Assembly (NCBI GenBank): GCA_035630615.1
Contig: DASQKI010000085.1
Span: 4,242-68,241 of the forward strand
Reading direction: 5' to 3'
DNA length: 64,000 nucleotides
From: DATFRX01 sp035630615
GTDB taxonomy: Bacteria; Actinomycetota; Actinomycetes; Propionibacteriales; Nocardioidaceae
The first letter of the stretch is position 1, and each line of letters opens with the position of its first letter. The notes beneath the pieces are model-generated. The model worked only from the letters and a program-made list of their open reading frames with translations. It made no database searches and had not been told where the DNA came from. This document shows, one piece after another, positions 35,012-42,027 of the stretch. The position numbers and the translations under genes were made by a program.

Positions 35012-36306
35012 GTCCCTTGGATATCTCGTCGTCCCCCAATCAACGCCGGTTGGCCAAGGAGTTCGCCAGCTCCCTGGAGCAGAGCCACCGCTCCACCCGC
35101 AACGACGTCCACGGATACGTCGAGTTCGCCCAGCACTTGAGCGAGACCGAAGGACCTGTACCGGATCCCTCGTTCCGCGAGGCCCTGCGACACCGACTCC
35201 TCCACGAGCTGATCGAGGACGAGCTGGTTCCGCAGCACGACGAGCTTGCGCTCCGACGCGACGAGCGGACCAGGCGCAAGGGCGGGAGCCATTGCTTCGA
35301 GCGCGCTCCTCGCGAGCCCTGGATCGCGGCGGCGTCGACCGTCCTGGTCGTGTGCGGCGGCGCGGTGGGCCTCGGCCAAGACAGCAGCCAGACGCTTCCA
35401 GGCGACGTGCTCTACCCGGTCAAGCGCTTCTTCGAGTCCGGCGAACTGGCGCTGGCCAACTCGACCGACGGTCAGGCCCGCGAGCTCATGGACCAGGCCA
35501 CAGAGCGACTCGACGAGGCCCGTGAGCTGGTCCAGGACAACGAGATCCACAGCAAGCAGGCGCTGCCGGAGACGATCGTCGACTTCAACGAGGCGACGAC
35601 CGATGCCGGCAACCTCATCGTCGAACAGAGCCGCGCGGACGCGATCGACCCAGCGATCGTCTCCGAGTTCCGCTCCTTCACCGTGGAGTCACGCACGGCA
35701 CTCGACGAGATCGCGGAGAGCGCTGACGGCAAGACCGCGTCTCTCATCGAGGACGCGCGCTCGACGCTCGACAGCTTCGACGATCTGCTGCCCGTGCTCG
35801 ACCCGGTGCTCGACACGGCCGACGAGACGCCCATCGCGGCAGAGGCGCTCAACGTCCTCGGTCTCGGTGGCAGCGAGCACGCCGACCATGTCAACGAGAC
35901 TCCGCTCGAGGCGTCCAGCACCGACGCCGCCGAAGCGATCGACTCGACCGTCTCGTCGATCGACGACACCGTCAACGACACGCTCGCCGACACGACCGCT
36001 GCGCTCACGGGCCCGGTGTCGGTCGTCGAGCTGTCCTCCGGCACCGTGAGCATGGCGGTCGCGACCGTCCACAACTCGGTGAAGGCGGTCGACCGCGCGG
36101 TGTCCAACACGCTGAAGACAGTCGACAAGACGCTGGAGCAGGCGACCGCCGGGGTCAGGGAAACCGTGCACAAGACGACCGAGGCCGCGCAACAGGCGGT
36201 TCGCGACGCCGCGCAGGTCGTCGACGACTCGGTGCAGACCGCCGCCGACGACACCGTCGACGATGCCGTCGGTGCGCTGCAAGGCGCCACTGGCGGAGTG
36301 CTGTAG
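35008..36306 (+). CDS. DUF5667 membrane protein, probable anti-sigma partner with long Ala/Thr/Asp tail
   Basis: A 432-residue protein. After an N-terminal cytoplasmic segment (residues about 1-100, with PDPSFREALRHRLLHELIED, anti-sigma-like) a hydrophobic helix (AAASTVLVVCGGAVGLG) is followed by the DUF5667 hallmark LPGDVLYPVKRFFESGELAL. The extracytoplasmic remainder, about 300 residues, is acidic, Ala/Thr/Val-rich and helical, with repeated DDTV/DTA patterns near the end. It starts at GTG overlapping the sigma stop. By position and layout it should bind and restrain the sigma factor, as RsbN does for BldN; this is inferred. Confidence 0.8.
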   Translation: MSPLDISSSPNQRRLAKEFASSLEQSHRSTRNDVHGYVEFAQHLSETEGPVPDPSFREALRHRLLHELIEDELVPQHDELALRRDERTRRKGGSHCFERAPREPWIAAASTVLVVCGGAVGLGQDSSQTLPGDVLYPVKRFFESGELALANSTDGQARELMDQATERLDEARELVQDNEIHSKQALPETIVDFNEATTDAGNLIVEQSRADAIDPAIVSEFRSFTVESRTALDEIAESADGKTASLIEDARSTLDSFDDLLPVLDPVLDTADETPIAAEALNVLGLGGSEHADHVNETPLEASSTDAAEAIDSTVSSIDDTVNDTLADTTAALTGPVSVVELSSGTVSMAVATVHNSVKAVDRAVSNTLKTVDKTLEQATAGVRETVHKTTEAAQQAVRDAAQVVDDSVQTAADDTVDDAVGALQGATGGVL

Positions 36307-36319
36307 AACAGAAAAATAC

Positions 36320-36342
36320 GTGATCGGCCGACCACCGATCAC
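36320..36342 (-). terminator. Intrinsic terminator for leftward transcription (DUF6758 side)
   Basis: GTGATCGG (36320-36327) and CCGATCAC (36335-36342) form a perfect 8-bp stem with a 7-nt loop. On the minus strand it is followed by TATTTTT, so it terminates transcripts from the DUF6758 gene before they reach the DUF5667 gene; on the plus strand no T-run follows. Confidence 0.7.
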
Positions 36343-36461
36343 AGCCCAGATCGGGAGGCCGCGCAGCGCTCGCCTCCCGTCCACTGGGGTCGTCCGAATT
36401 GGCCCGTCAGATCTGGACACCTGACGGCACCAGATGGACGGCTGACCCAGTGGGCCGGGTA

Positions 36462-36496
36462 GGGGTTGGCGCCGTCCCGAGAGCGGCGCCAACCCC
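36462..36496. terminator. Perfect 13-bp hairpin between convergent genes
   Basis: GGGGTTGGCGCCG (36462-36474) and CGGCGCCAACCCC (36484-36496) are fully complementary around a 9-nt loop. It lies in the 407-bp convergent gap (36307-36713), which otherwise shows the hairpin at 36320 and no gene. A likely bidirectional terminator; the TTGGCG/CGCCAA arms resemble the repeat cores at 9430 and 10897. Confidence 0.7.
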
Positions 36497-36713
36497 GTCT
36501 AACCCGTGATCACCGGCGGGGAGACCCGTTTCCGTCGGCCAGTTGCACGGGAGCTTCGATGGTGCGAGGACCGGTGTGCCGCGGCGGCTAGGCCTGGTGG
36601 AGGACTCCGCTTCCGCGGCGATGTCGCCCAACTGACATGGGTGGCCCCTCCATCCCGTTCCCTTGGCCGTACAAGGGATTGACGAGGGTGCGCCGGATTG
36701 GTTACGCCGTTGG

Positions 36714-37337
36714 TCAGGGAATGGACAGACGTCTGGACAAACCGCTCAAAGGGATGACATCGACCTGTCCGATCAACGTCCGCAGGTCCACGAAGGTCAA
36801 TCCGCTGCGGATGATCGCACCGGCGGTTGCCGGCCATGCAACGATCCACAACCAACGGCCCGAGGCCTCGCCGACGAAGACATCGCGATCGTCGCGCTCG
36901 CCAACCCACCAAAGCGGAGTGGCGTGCTGGCCGACCTGGACTCGGGTGGCCGCCGGAAAGCCGCTGATCTGCCGGCCGACGTCGAGGCCCTGTGCGCCGG
37001 CGTAGTAGGCGCCCAACCCGACGCCGGGTTCTTCGCAGACGAGGAGCAGGTCGGCGTCACCGGCGATCGGATCCGGGCCGCTGCAGGCCAGAACGGTCGC
37101 CTGCTCGGCTCCGTCGCCGGCCCGGCCGACGCCCGACACCGACCAGTTGGCCGGCATCGGCCAGGGCAGCCAGGTCGGAAGGTGAGCATCGGTGATGTGC
37201 TTGAGCAGCACATGGACAGACGGCTCTTCGTAGCCCCCGAGAGGCGCGACAATGCCGTCGGTGGCGCACCACCACCGCCCCATGTCGTCGCACCGTACCG
37301 GTGTCCCGCATCGGGGACACCGCTTGGCCCGATTCAT
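36714..37337 (-). CDS. DUF6758 family protein
   Basis: A 207-residue actinobacterial protein. It opens with a zinc-ribbon-like MNRAKRCPRCGTPVRCDDMG with a further Cys in WWCATDG, then LPTWLPWPMPANWSVSGVG, VLACSGPDPIAGDADLLLVCEEPGVGLGA-type sequence and GEASGRWLWIVAWP, all matching DUF6758 as I know it from streptomycetes, where it lies close to PHP and MarC genes as here. ATG 37337 is chosen because the zinc-ribbon start is conserved. Function unknown. Confidence 0.85.
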   Translation of the reverse strand: MNRAKRCPRCGTPVRCDDMGRWWCATDGIVAPLGGYEEPSVHVLLKHITDAHLPTWLPWPMPANWSVSGVGRAGDGAEQATVLACSGPDPIAGDADLLLVCEEPGVGLGAYYAGAQGLDVGRQISGFPAATRVQVGQHATPLWWVGERDDRDVFVGEASGRWLWIVAWPATAGAIIRSGLTFVDLRTLIGQVDVIPLSGLSRRLSIP

Positions 37338-37413
37338 GCACTGACCGTGCCGTGCCTCGTGGGTCGGGTCAAGTACCGAAGGGATCAAACGACTATTCGG
37401 CTCCGTTGACTGC

Positions 37414-38541
37414 TCAGGCCTTTACCGTTTCTCCGGTCGGGGTCGGATGCCGCCGGAAGTAGTACCGAAGCCACAACCAGCAGCCACCGCCCATGATGAT
37501 CGGTCCGAGATAGGTGAACATCCGAAAGACGAAGACCGCACCGACGATGCCGCTATTGCTGGTCTCGGGCGTCGCCCACGACAGCGTGGAGATATAGAGC
37601 GTCTCGGCGATCCCCACGTTGCCCGGCGTAATCTCTACTAGCGTCAGTAACCGGACGAAGGTGTAAGCCGCGAACACCTCGATCGCCGTCAGGTCGAACC
37701 GTTCGATGTCGACTGACCGCACGGCCACCAGCAAGGCCAGGTAGGTACAGAACTCCTTGCCCACGACGAGAGCGGTCAGGCGAAGGCCGCGATGGCGAGC
37801 CGTTTCCAATACGTCGAATCGGAACCGGACGACCGCCTCTCCGACCGCCTCGGACGGCGGACGGTTGACCAATCCGCGCATCCAATTGATCAGCTGCCCG
37901 GTCAGCTCACCGAACCGCCGAGCAAACCGCTCGCTCCGGATGATGCAGACGCCGATCGCCACAACGACGACGGACAGACAGAGCGCGAGCAGAGTCACCG
38001 CGAGAACGCGATGGGGAATCGCCTCTTGTGTCGCGAGCAGCAGCATCGCGATGCTCGGAAGGATCAGCGCGACGAGATTGCTCCACACGCCGTTCATGAC
38101 GCTCGCCCGGCTGAAGTCGATGAAGTCGATGCCAAAGCGGCGGTAGATCGCGTACTTCGTGATCACACCGGAAGGGCCGGGAATCGTGTTGGAGACAGTG
38201 GCGGCGGCACCCTGGGTCACGAATGCCTGCCCCAACCGGAGATCGTCGATGAGCAGGCTCGGCGCCGCGGCCTTCAGCAGTTCGATCGTCAGTGTCAGGA
38301 CGATCATGAGAACGATGCCGGCGGCCGAGAGCGAGGTGATGGCCTCCCAGACTTCGTCGTAGTCGGCGAAGTTCGGGATCAGGACGCCGAAGATCAGATA
38401 GAGAAGGACGGCGACGAGTACTGCTCGTACGAGGATCTGGAGGGGTGACAGCTTCGGCGTCTCGAAGATCTTCGACGCCTGCCGGGCGAGCTCCTGTTGA
38501 GATTCGCTAGCTGGCTCGCCCGGATCGTCCCCAGGAGTCAT
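37414..38541 (-). CDS. LPG-synthase-TM-like integral membrane protein (UPF0104 type)
   Basis: A 375-residue protein with about eight membrane helices and a charged N-terminus. The pattern AAATVSNTIPGPSGVITKYAIY and FVRLLTLVEITPGNVGIAETLY matches the flippase half of lysylphosphatidylglycerol synthase (PF03706), without the synthase domain. Such proteins are thought to move lipids or lipid-linked products. The start overlaps the preceding stop by one base (TAATG), joining it with the SHOCT gene. Confidence 0.85.
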   Translation of the reverse strand: MTPGDDPGEPASESQQELARQASKIFETPKLSPLQILVRAVLVAVLLYLIFGVLIPNFADYDEVWEAITSLSAAGIVLMIVLTLTIELLKAAAPSLLIDDLRLGQAFVTQGAAATVSNTIPGPSGVITKYAIYRRFGIDFIDFSRASVMNGVWSNLVALILPSIAMLLLATQEAIPHRVLAVTLLALCLSVVVVAIGVCIIRSERFARRFGELTGQLINWMRGLVNRPPSEAVGEAVVRFRFDVLETARHRGLRLTALVVGKEFCTYLALLVAVRSVDIERFDLTAIEVFAAYTFVRLLTLVEITPGNVGIAETLYISTLSWATPETSNSGIVGAVFVFRMFTYLGPIIMGGGCWLWLRYYFRRHPTPTGETVKA

Positions 38542-38972
38542 TACCCAGATGCGTCGGCAGTGTGGGCGCCAGCGCTCATCGTCGCGCCGGATGACGTGGC
38601 GAGCAGCTTGGCTTTGGCCGCCTCGTAGTCGCCGGCAGTGATCGCGCCGCGATCACGTAGATCCGCGAGCTTGGCGAGCTCGTCGGCCACGCTCGTCGGC
38701 TGGGCGACATCTTGGACGTACTGCCTGAAGTCCCGCTCGTTTTGCTTAGCGTGATCCATCGCGCGCTCGTGCATCGACGGGCCACGCGCGATCAGGTACA
38801 CGAGAACCCCGACCCACGGCAACACAATCACGAACAGACACCACAGGCCCTTGGCCCAACCCGATAGGTGCCGGTCACGGAAGACGTCGGTCAAGATCGA
38901 GATGAGCAACCAGAACCAGGCGACCAGCAGCATGAACCAGAAGATCGAAACCATGGCTTCCCAAAGTTCCAT
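38541..38972 (-). CDS. PLDc_N + SHOCT small membrane protein
   Basis: A 143-residue protein. Two membrane helices (VSIFWFMLLVAWFWLLISIL and GLWCLFVIVLPWVGVLVYLI) form a phospholipase D-nuclease N-terminal (PLDc_N) module, followed by a cytoplasmic linker and a C-terminal SHOCT motif (ADELAKLADLRDRGAITAGD, then YEAAKAKLL). SHOCT segments are oligomerisation or docking elements. It is common in actinobacterial envelope stress clusters. It precedes the LPG-synthase-TM-like gene. Confidence 0.85.
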   Translation of the reverse strand: MELWEAMVSIFWFMLLVAWFWLLISILTDVFRDRHLSGWAKGLWCLFVIVLPWVGVLVYLIARGPSMHERAMDHAKQNERDFRQYVQDVAQPTSVADELAKLADLRDRGAITAGDYEAAKAKLLATSSGATMSAGAHTADASG

Positions 38973-39077
38973 GTCGCACTCCTCCCTTTCGGGCGGGCCA
39001 ATTCGATGGGGCGCGCCCTGGCTGAATTCTTGGGGCTTGCGAGCCGGGGTGCATCACCCGTCAAAGGTGAGCTCGGG

Positions 39078-39437
39078 TCATGCGTTCGCGGGATCAGGAA
39101 CCGCGAAGACCATGACGGCTGTCAGCACGGAGATCAGGAATGCCGCCACGATGGTGGCGAGGAATCCGCCGACGTCGAGGTTGTCGAGCAGGCCCGCGCT
39201 GATGGCGAGGAGCAATGCATTCACGACCAGGCCGAACAAACCGAACGTGATCAGAGTCAACGGCAGCGAAACGAGCCGTAGGACGGGACCGATCAGGGCG
39301 TTGACCAGACCAAACACGAGGGCGACTCCGATCAACCCGAAGAAGCCGCCCTCGACGTCAATCGAAGGCATGATCGCCGCCACGATGGCAATGGCGACGG
39401 AAACGATGGCCCAACGCACCAGCAGGATCTTGATCAT
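39078..39437 (-). CDS. Phage-holin-like 4-TMS membrane protein (PF04020 type)
   Basis: A 119-residue protein that is almost entirely four membrane helices. VALVFGLVNALIGPVLRLVS followed by LPLTLITFGLFGLVVNALLL is the hallmark of the mycobacterial 4-TMS holin-like family, which is chromosomal and not tied to phage in actinobacteria. Encoded 105 bp downstream of the region of the SHOCT gene and 13 bp after the next gene upstream; likely part of the same envelope cluster. Confidence 0.85.
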   Translation of the reverse strand: MIKILLVRWAIVSVAIAIVAAIMPSIDVEGGFFGLIGVALVFGLVNALIGPVLRLVSLPLTLITFGLFGLVVNALLLAISAGLLDNLDVGGFLATIVAAFLISVLTAVMVFAVPDPANA

Positions 39438-39450
39438 GGCGACAGCCGCC

Positions 39451-39858
39451 TCAGGCTCGTGTTGGCCGATAGGCGACCAAGGAGATGATCACCAGGATCT
39501 GTAGCGTCAGGATGAGCACAGCCCAGACCGGGTAGTAGGGGATCCAGAGGAAGCTCGCCATCGCCCCCAGCCCGACCACCGCGATCGCGATGGCGCGCGC
39601 CCAGAGATTGCCCCGGACGACGAAGTATCCGGTGACGGCGACGAGGATCCCGAGGATCAGGTGGATCCAGCCCCACGTCGTCACGTCGAACTCGAAGGTG
39701 TAGTTGGCCCTGACGACATAGAACTTGTCGTCCAAGACCGCCACGAGACCTTGGAGGGCCTGAAAGAGGCCGACGGTCATCATCAGAGCCCCGGCAAACA
39801 GGGCGAGTCCGACGGCCCACGGACTGGGGTCTCGTGCCAGATTCGGCGTCGCGCTCAC
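39451..39858 (-). CDS. DUF7144-type four-helix membrane protein
   Basis: A 135-residue protein with four helices. WAVGLALFAGALMMTVGLFQ then ALQGLVAVLDDKFYVV, TTWGWIHLILGILVAVTGYF and RAIAIAVVGLGAMASFLWIP follow the DUF7144 pattern, common and often duplicated in actinobacteria. It starts at GTG 39858 and is separated by 13 bp from the holin-like gene, so the two are co-transcribed. Function unknown; often seen with stress-response genes. Confidence 0.8.
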   Translation of the reverse strand: MSATPNLARDPSPWAVGLALFAGALMMTVGLFQALQGLVAVLDDKFYVVRANYTFEFDVTTWGWIHLILGILVAVTGYFVVRGNLWARAIAIAVVGLGAMASFLWIPYYPVWAVLILTLQILVIISLVAYRPTRA

Positions 39859-40073
39859 GTCACACCTCGACCTCCGTGAAGAGCTTTCTCGCTAGATCGC
39901 CCGGCGGCTCCCGCATGCGCCAGGCTTCGCATCTGACGATGGCCCGCCGGCCCTGCCCCGGCACCACCCGTTGCGGGTGAGATTGCGCAGTTCGCTCAGG
40001 CTCGGGACTCCCTCGTCCATTTCACCCGTGCTGTGTGAGGTATCCGGACGAGTTGCACTCGCATAGTGTGACG

Positions 40074-41510
40074 ATGACCACCGAGCCGGATGACGAGGCC
40101 GCGCGCCTGCGGCAAGAGGTTGAGCGCCTTCGTCGACAGCTGGACGACGAGGAACCGACTCCGGGCGAGCGGCGCGGCTGGTGGCGTCCGCTGGTCGCCG
40201 GAATCCTGATCGCGATCGCTGCCCTCCTGGCGCCGGTGTCCGTGCTCGCCACGTGGGCCCGCGACGAGATCGAGGACACCGACCGGTACGTCGAGACCAT
40301 CACTCCGCTGGCATCTGATCCCGCGGTCCAAAACGCCATCGCGACCCGGATCGAGGACGCGATCTTCAGTCGGCTCGACGTCGACGCGATCACCGATGAC
40401 GTCGTGAACGCGATCAGTCAGCAGGACCTCCCGCCCCGAGCCATCGCGACTCTCCAGGCCGTCAGCGGGCCCTTGGCCGGCGCGATCGAAAGCTTCATCT
40501 CCGACCAGATCAACACCTTCGTGCAGTCCGAGCGTTTCGAGGAGTTGTGGATCGAGGCCAACCGCGACGCGCACCGAGCGATGGTGGCCGTCCTGACGGG
40601 CGAGGGCACCAGCACCGTCGACGTCTCGGACGGAGCGGTTTCCATCAACATCGGCGACCTGGTCAACGAAGTGAAGCAAAGTCTGGTCGACCGAGGCTTC
40701 GCCATCGCTAATCGCATCCCTCAGGTGACCGCGACCTACACCGTCTTCCAATCCGATGACCTGACCAAGGCGCAGAGTGCCTTCAAGCTCCTGGACGGCG
40801 TGGCGACGTGGCTGCCCTTTGTCGCACTGGTGCTGATAGCGGTAGCGGTGCTGCTCGCGCGCGACCGACGGCGGGCCTTGTTGGCCGCAGGACTCGCGAT
40901 CGCCGGCTCGATGCTGCTGCTCGGCGCCCTGCTCAATCTGGTGCGCCCGATCTACCTCGACGCGATACCGGCCGACGCATCGGTCGATGCGGCGGCGGCG
41001 GTGTACGACACCTTGGTGGGCTTCATCCGACTGGCCCTGCGGGCCGTACTCGTGCTGGCGCTGACGTTGGCCATCGTGATGTGGCTGCTGTCTCCGCGTG
41101 GGTCAGGCGCGACGGCGCGAAGGGGCCTGGCCCATGGCATCGCCACGCTTCGTTCCGGACGGAGCCGCGCCGGCCTGCGTACCGGTGCCTTCGGCCTCGC
41201 GCTCGCCCGCTACCGCACGGCGATCCGAGTCGGAGTCATCGGCATCGCGGCGCTGATCTACTTGCTCAACGACCATCCGACCGGTGGCTATGCCATCGGC
41301 GTCATCGTCACGACGCTCGTTGTGCTCCTCGTCGTGGAGGTGCTGGCCGCCGCGCCGAGCGTGCCCGGCGCACCGGACGCACCGGACGCACCGATCGCAC
41401 CGGATGCCTCGGATGCCCCCGACTCTCCGGACGCCTCGGATGCACCCGACTCTCCGGACGCCCAAGACGCCCAAGACGCCCGAGATGTGCCCGTCGCCAA
41501 GGATCGGTAG
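40074..41510 (+). CDS. Multi-pass membrane protein with coiled-coil start and Asp/Pro/Ala repeat tail
   Basis: A 478-residue protein. A short coiled coil (DEAARLRQEVERLRRQLDDE) precedes helix one (PLVAGILIAIAALLAPVSVL); an extracytoplasmic domain of about 180 residues (DEIEDTDRYVETITPLASDP onwards) is followed by three or four further helices and a C-terminal cytoplasmic tail. The tail is a run of DAPDSPDASDA-type repeats encoded by tandem DNA. Similar proteins occur widely in actinobacteria without assigned function. ATG 40074 is preferred to an upstream start. Divergent from the DUF7144 gene. Confidence 0.75.
   Translation: MTTEPDDEAARLRQEVERLRRQLDDEEPTPGERRGWWRPLVAGILIAIAALLAPVSVLATWARDEIEDTDRYVETITPLASDPAVQNAIATRIEDAIFSRLDVDAITDDVVNAISQQDLPPRAIATLQAVSGPLAGAIESFISDQINTFVQSERFEELWIEANRDAHRAMVAVLTGEGTSTVDVSDGAVSINIGDLVNEVKQSLVDRGFAIANRIPQVTATYTVFQSDDLTKAQSAFKLLDGVATWLPFVALVLIAVAVLLARDRRRALLAAGLAIAGSMLLLGALLNLVRPIYLDAIPADASVDAAAAVYDTLVGFIRLALRAVLVLALTLAIVMWLLSPRGSGATARRGLAHGIATLRSGRSRAGLRTGAFGLALARYRTAIRVGVIGIAALIYLLNDHPTGGYAIGVIVTTLVVLLVVEVLAAAPSVPGAPDAPDAPIAPDASDAPDSPDASDAPDSPDAQDAQDARDVPVAKDR
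41367..41486. repeat. In-frame repeat coding the acidic Pro-rich tail
   Basis: Units of 9 bp (GCACCGGAC type) pass into a 27-bp unit present twice, starting GCCTCGGATGC and ending TCTCCGGAC, then a 9-bp GCCCAAGAC pair. All lengths are multiples of three. They encode the APDAPDA / SDAPDSPDA / QDA tail of the membrane protein. Confidence 0.8.
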
Positions 41511-41525
41511 ACCGAACCGGGCTGA

Positions 41526-41726
41526 TCAGGCAGGCAGCTGGCGAAACTCCACGACCGCGATGTTCTGACTCAGAAACCGGGCCAATAGCCCATCAAGATG
41601 CGCGCGGTCCACGACGTCGCCGAACAGCACCGTTCCTCCCGCCGCTCCGCGTGCAACCTGCAACTCGGGGAAGCTGGCCAGGGTGGAGTCGGAGAGGTCG
41701 CCGTCGATCAGGAACTCAACCCGCAT
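41526..41726 (-). CDS. Small conserved hypothetical protein
   Basis: A 66-residue protein, MRVEFLIDGDLSDSTLASFP followed by an alpha-beta pattern ending IAVVEFRQLPA. The beta-alpha-beta layout with VLFGDVVDRAHLDGLLARF resembles small actinobacterial proteins I have seen next to regulators, but no function is known. It converges on the membrane protein gene with a 15-bp gap. Coding is supported by codon bias and the complete small fold. Confidence 0.65.
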   Translation of the reverse strand: MRVEFLIDGDLSDSTLASFPELQVARGAAGGTVLFGDVVDRAHLDGLLARFLSQNIAVVEFRQLPA

Positions 41727-42027
41727 TGAAGATCGCCGCCCTCACGCCTCAACCTGGGTGCCGATGTCGCCTTCCGCGTACGTCACGTTCCACCGTGGGA
41801 CGTTCGGGACGTGTCGAGCATCACCCCAGGTAGGTGATAAGGCGGCCCATTGCTTGGGGGTCGAAGGGCCCTAGGTGGCCCTCGCGGTGCGTGTCAGCCT
41901 GAGTTAGCACGTGTCAGCAGCGGGAGGGACAGAAACCGATGCGGACGACGGCAACTCGGGTGCGCCAACCCATGACCAACCTCGCTGCGGAATCCGCCGC
42001 ACCGCGGGACGTTGGGGACTGAGGCGT
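41727..42027. promoter_or_regulatory. 301-bp upstream region of the LuxR-type gene with several dyads
   Basis: No gene is seen. ACGTTCCAC-C-GTGGGACGT at 41785-41803 is a near-perfect dyad; ATCACC/GGTGAT pair across 41820-41838; and GTGTCAGC occurs twice near 41889-41919. One or more are likely operators or promoter elements of the large regulator, or of the leftward 66-residue gene. Confidence 0.4.

Noticed and set aside
39078..39437. Holin-like gene as evidence for a prophage
   Set aside because: The family is chromosomal in actinobacteria, and no other phage gene, integrase or attachment site is present.
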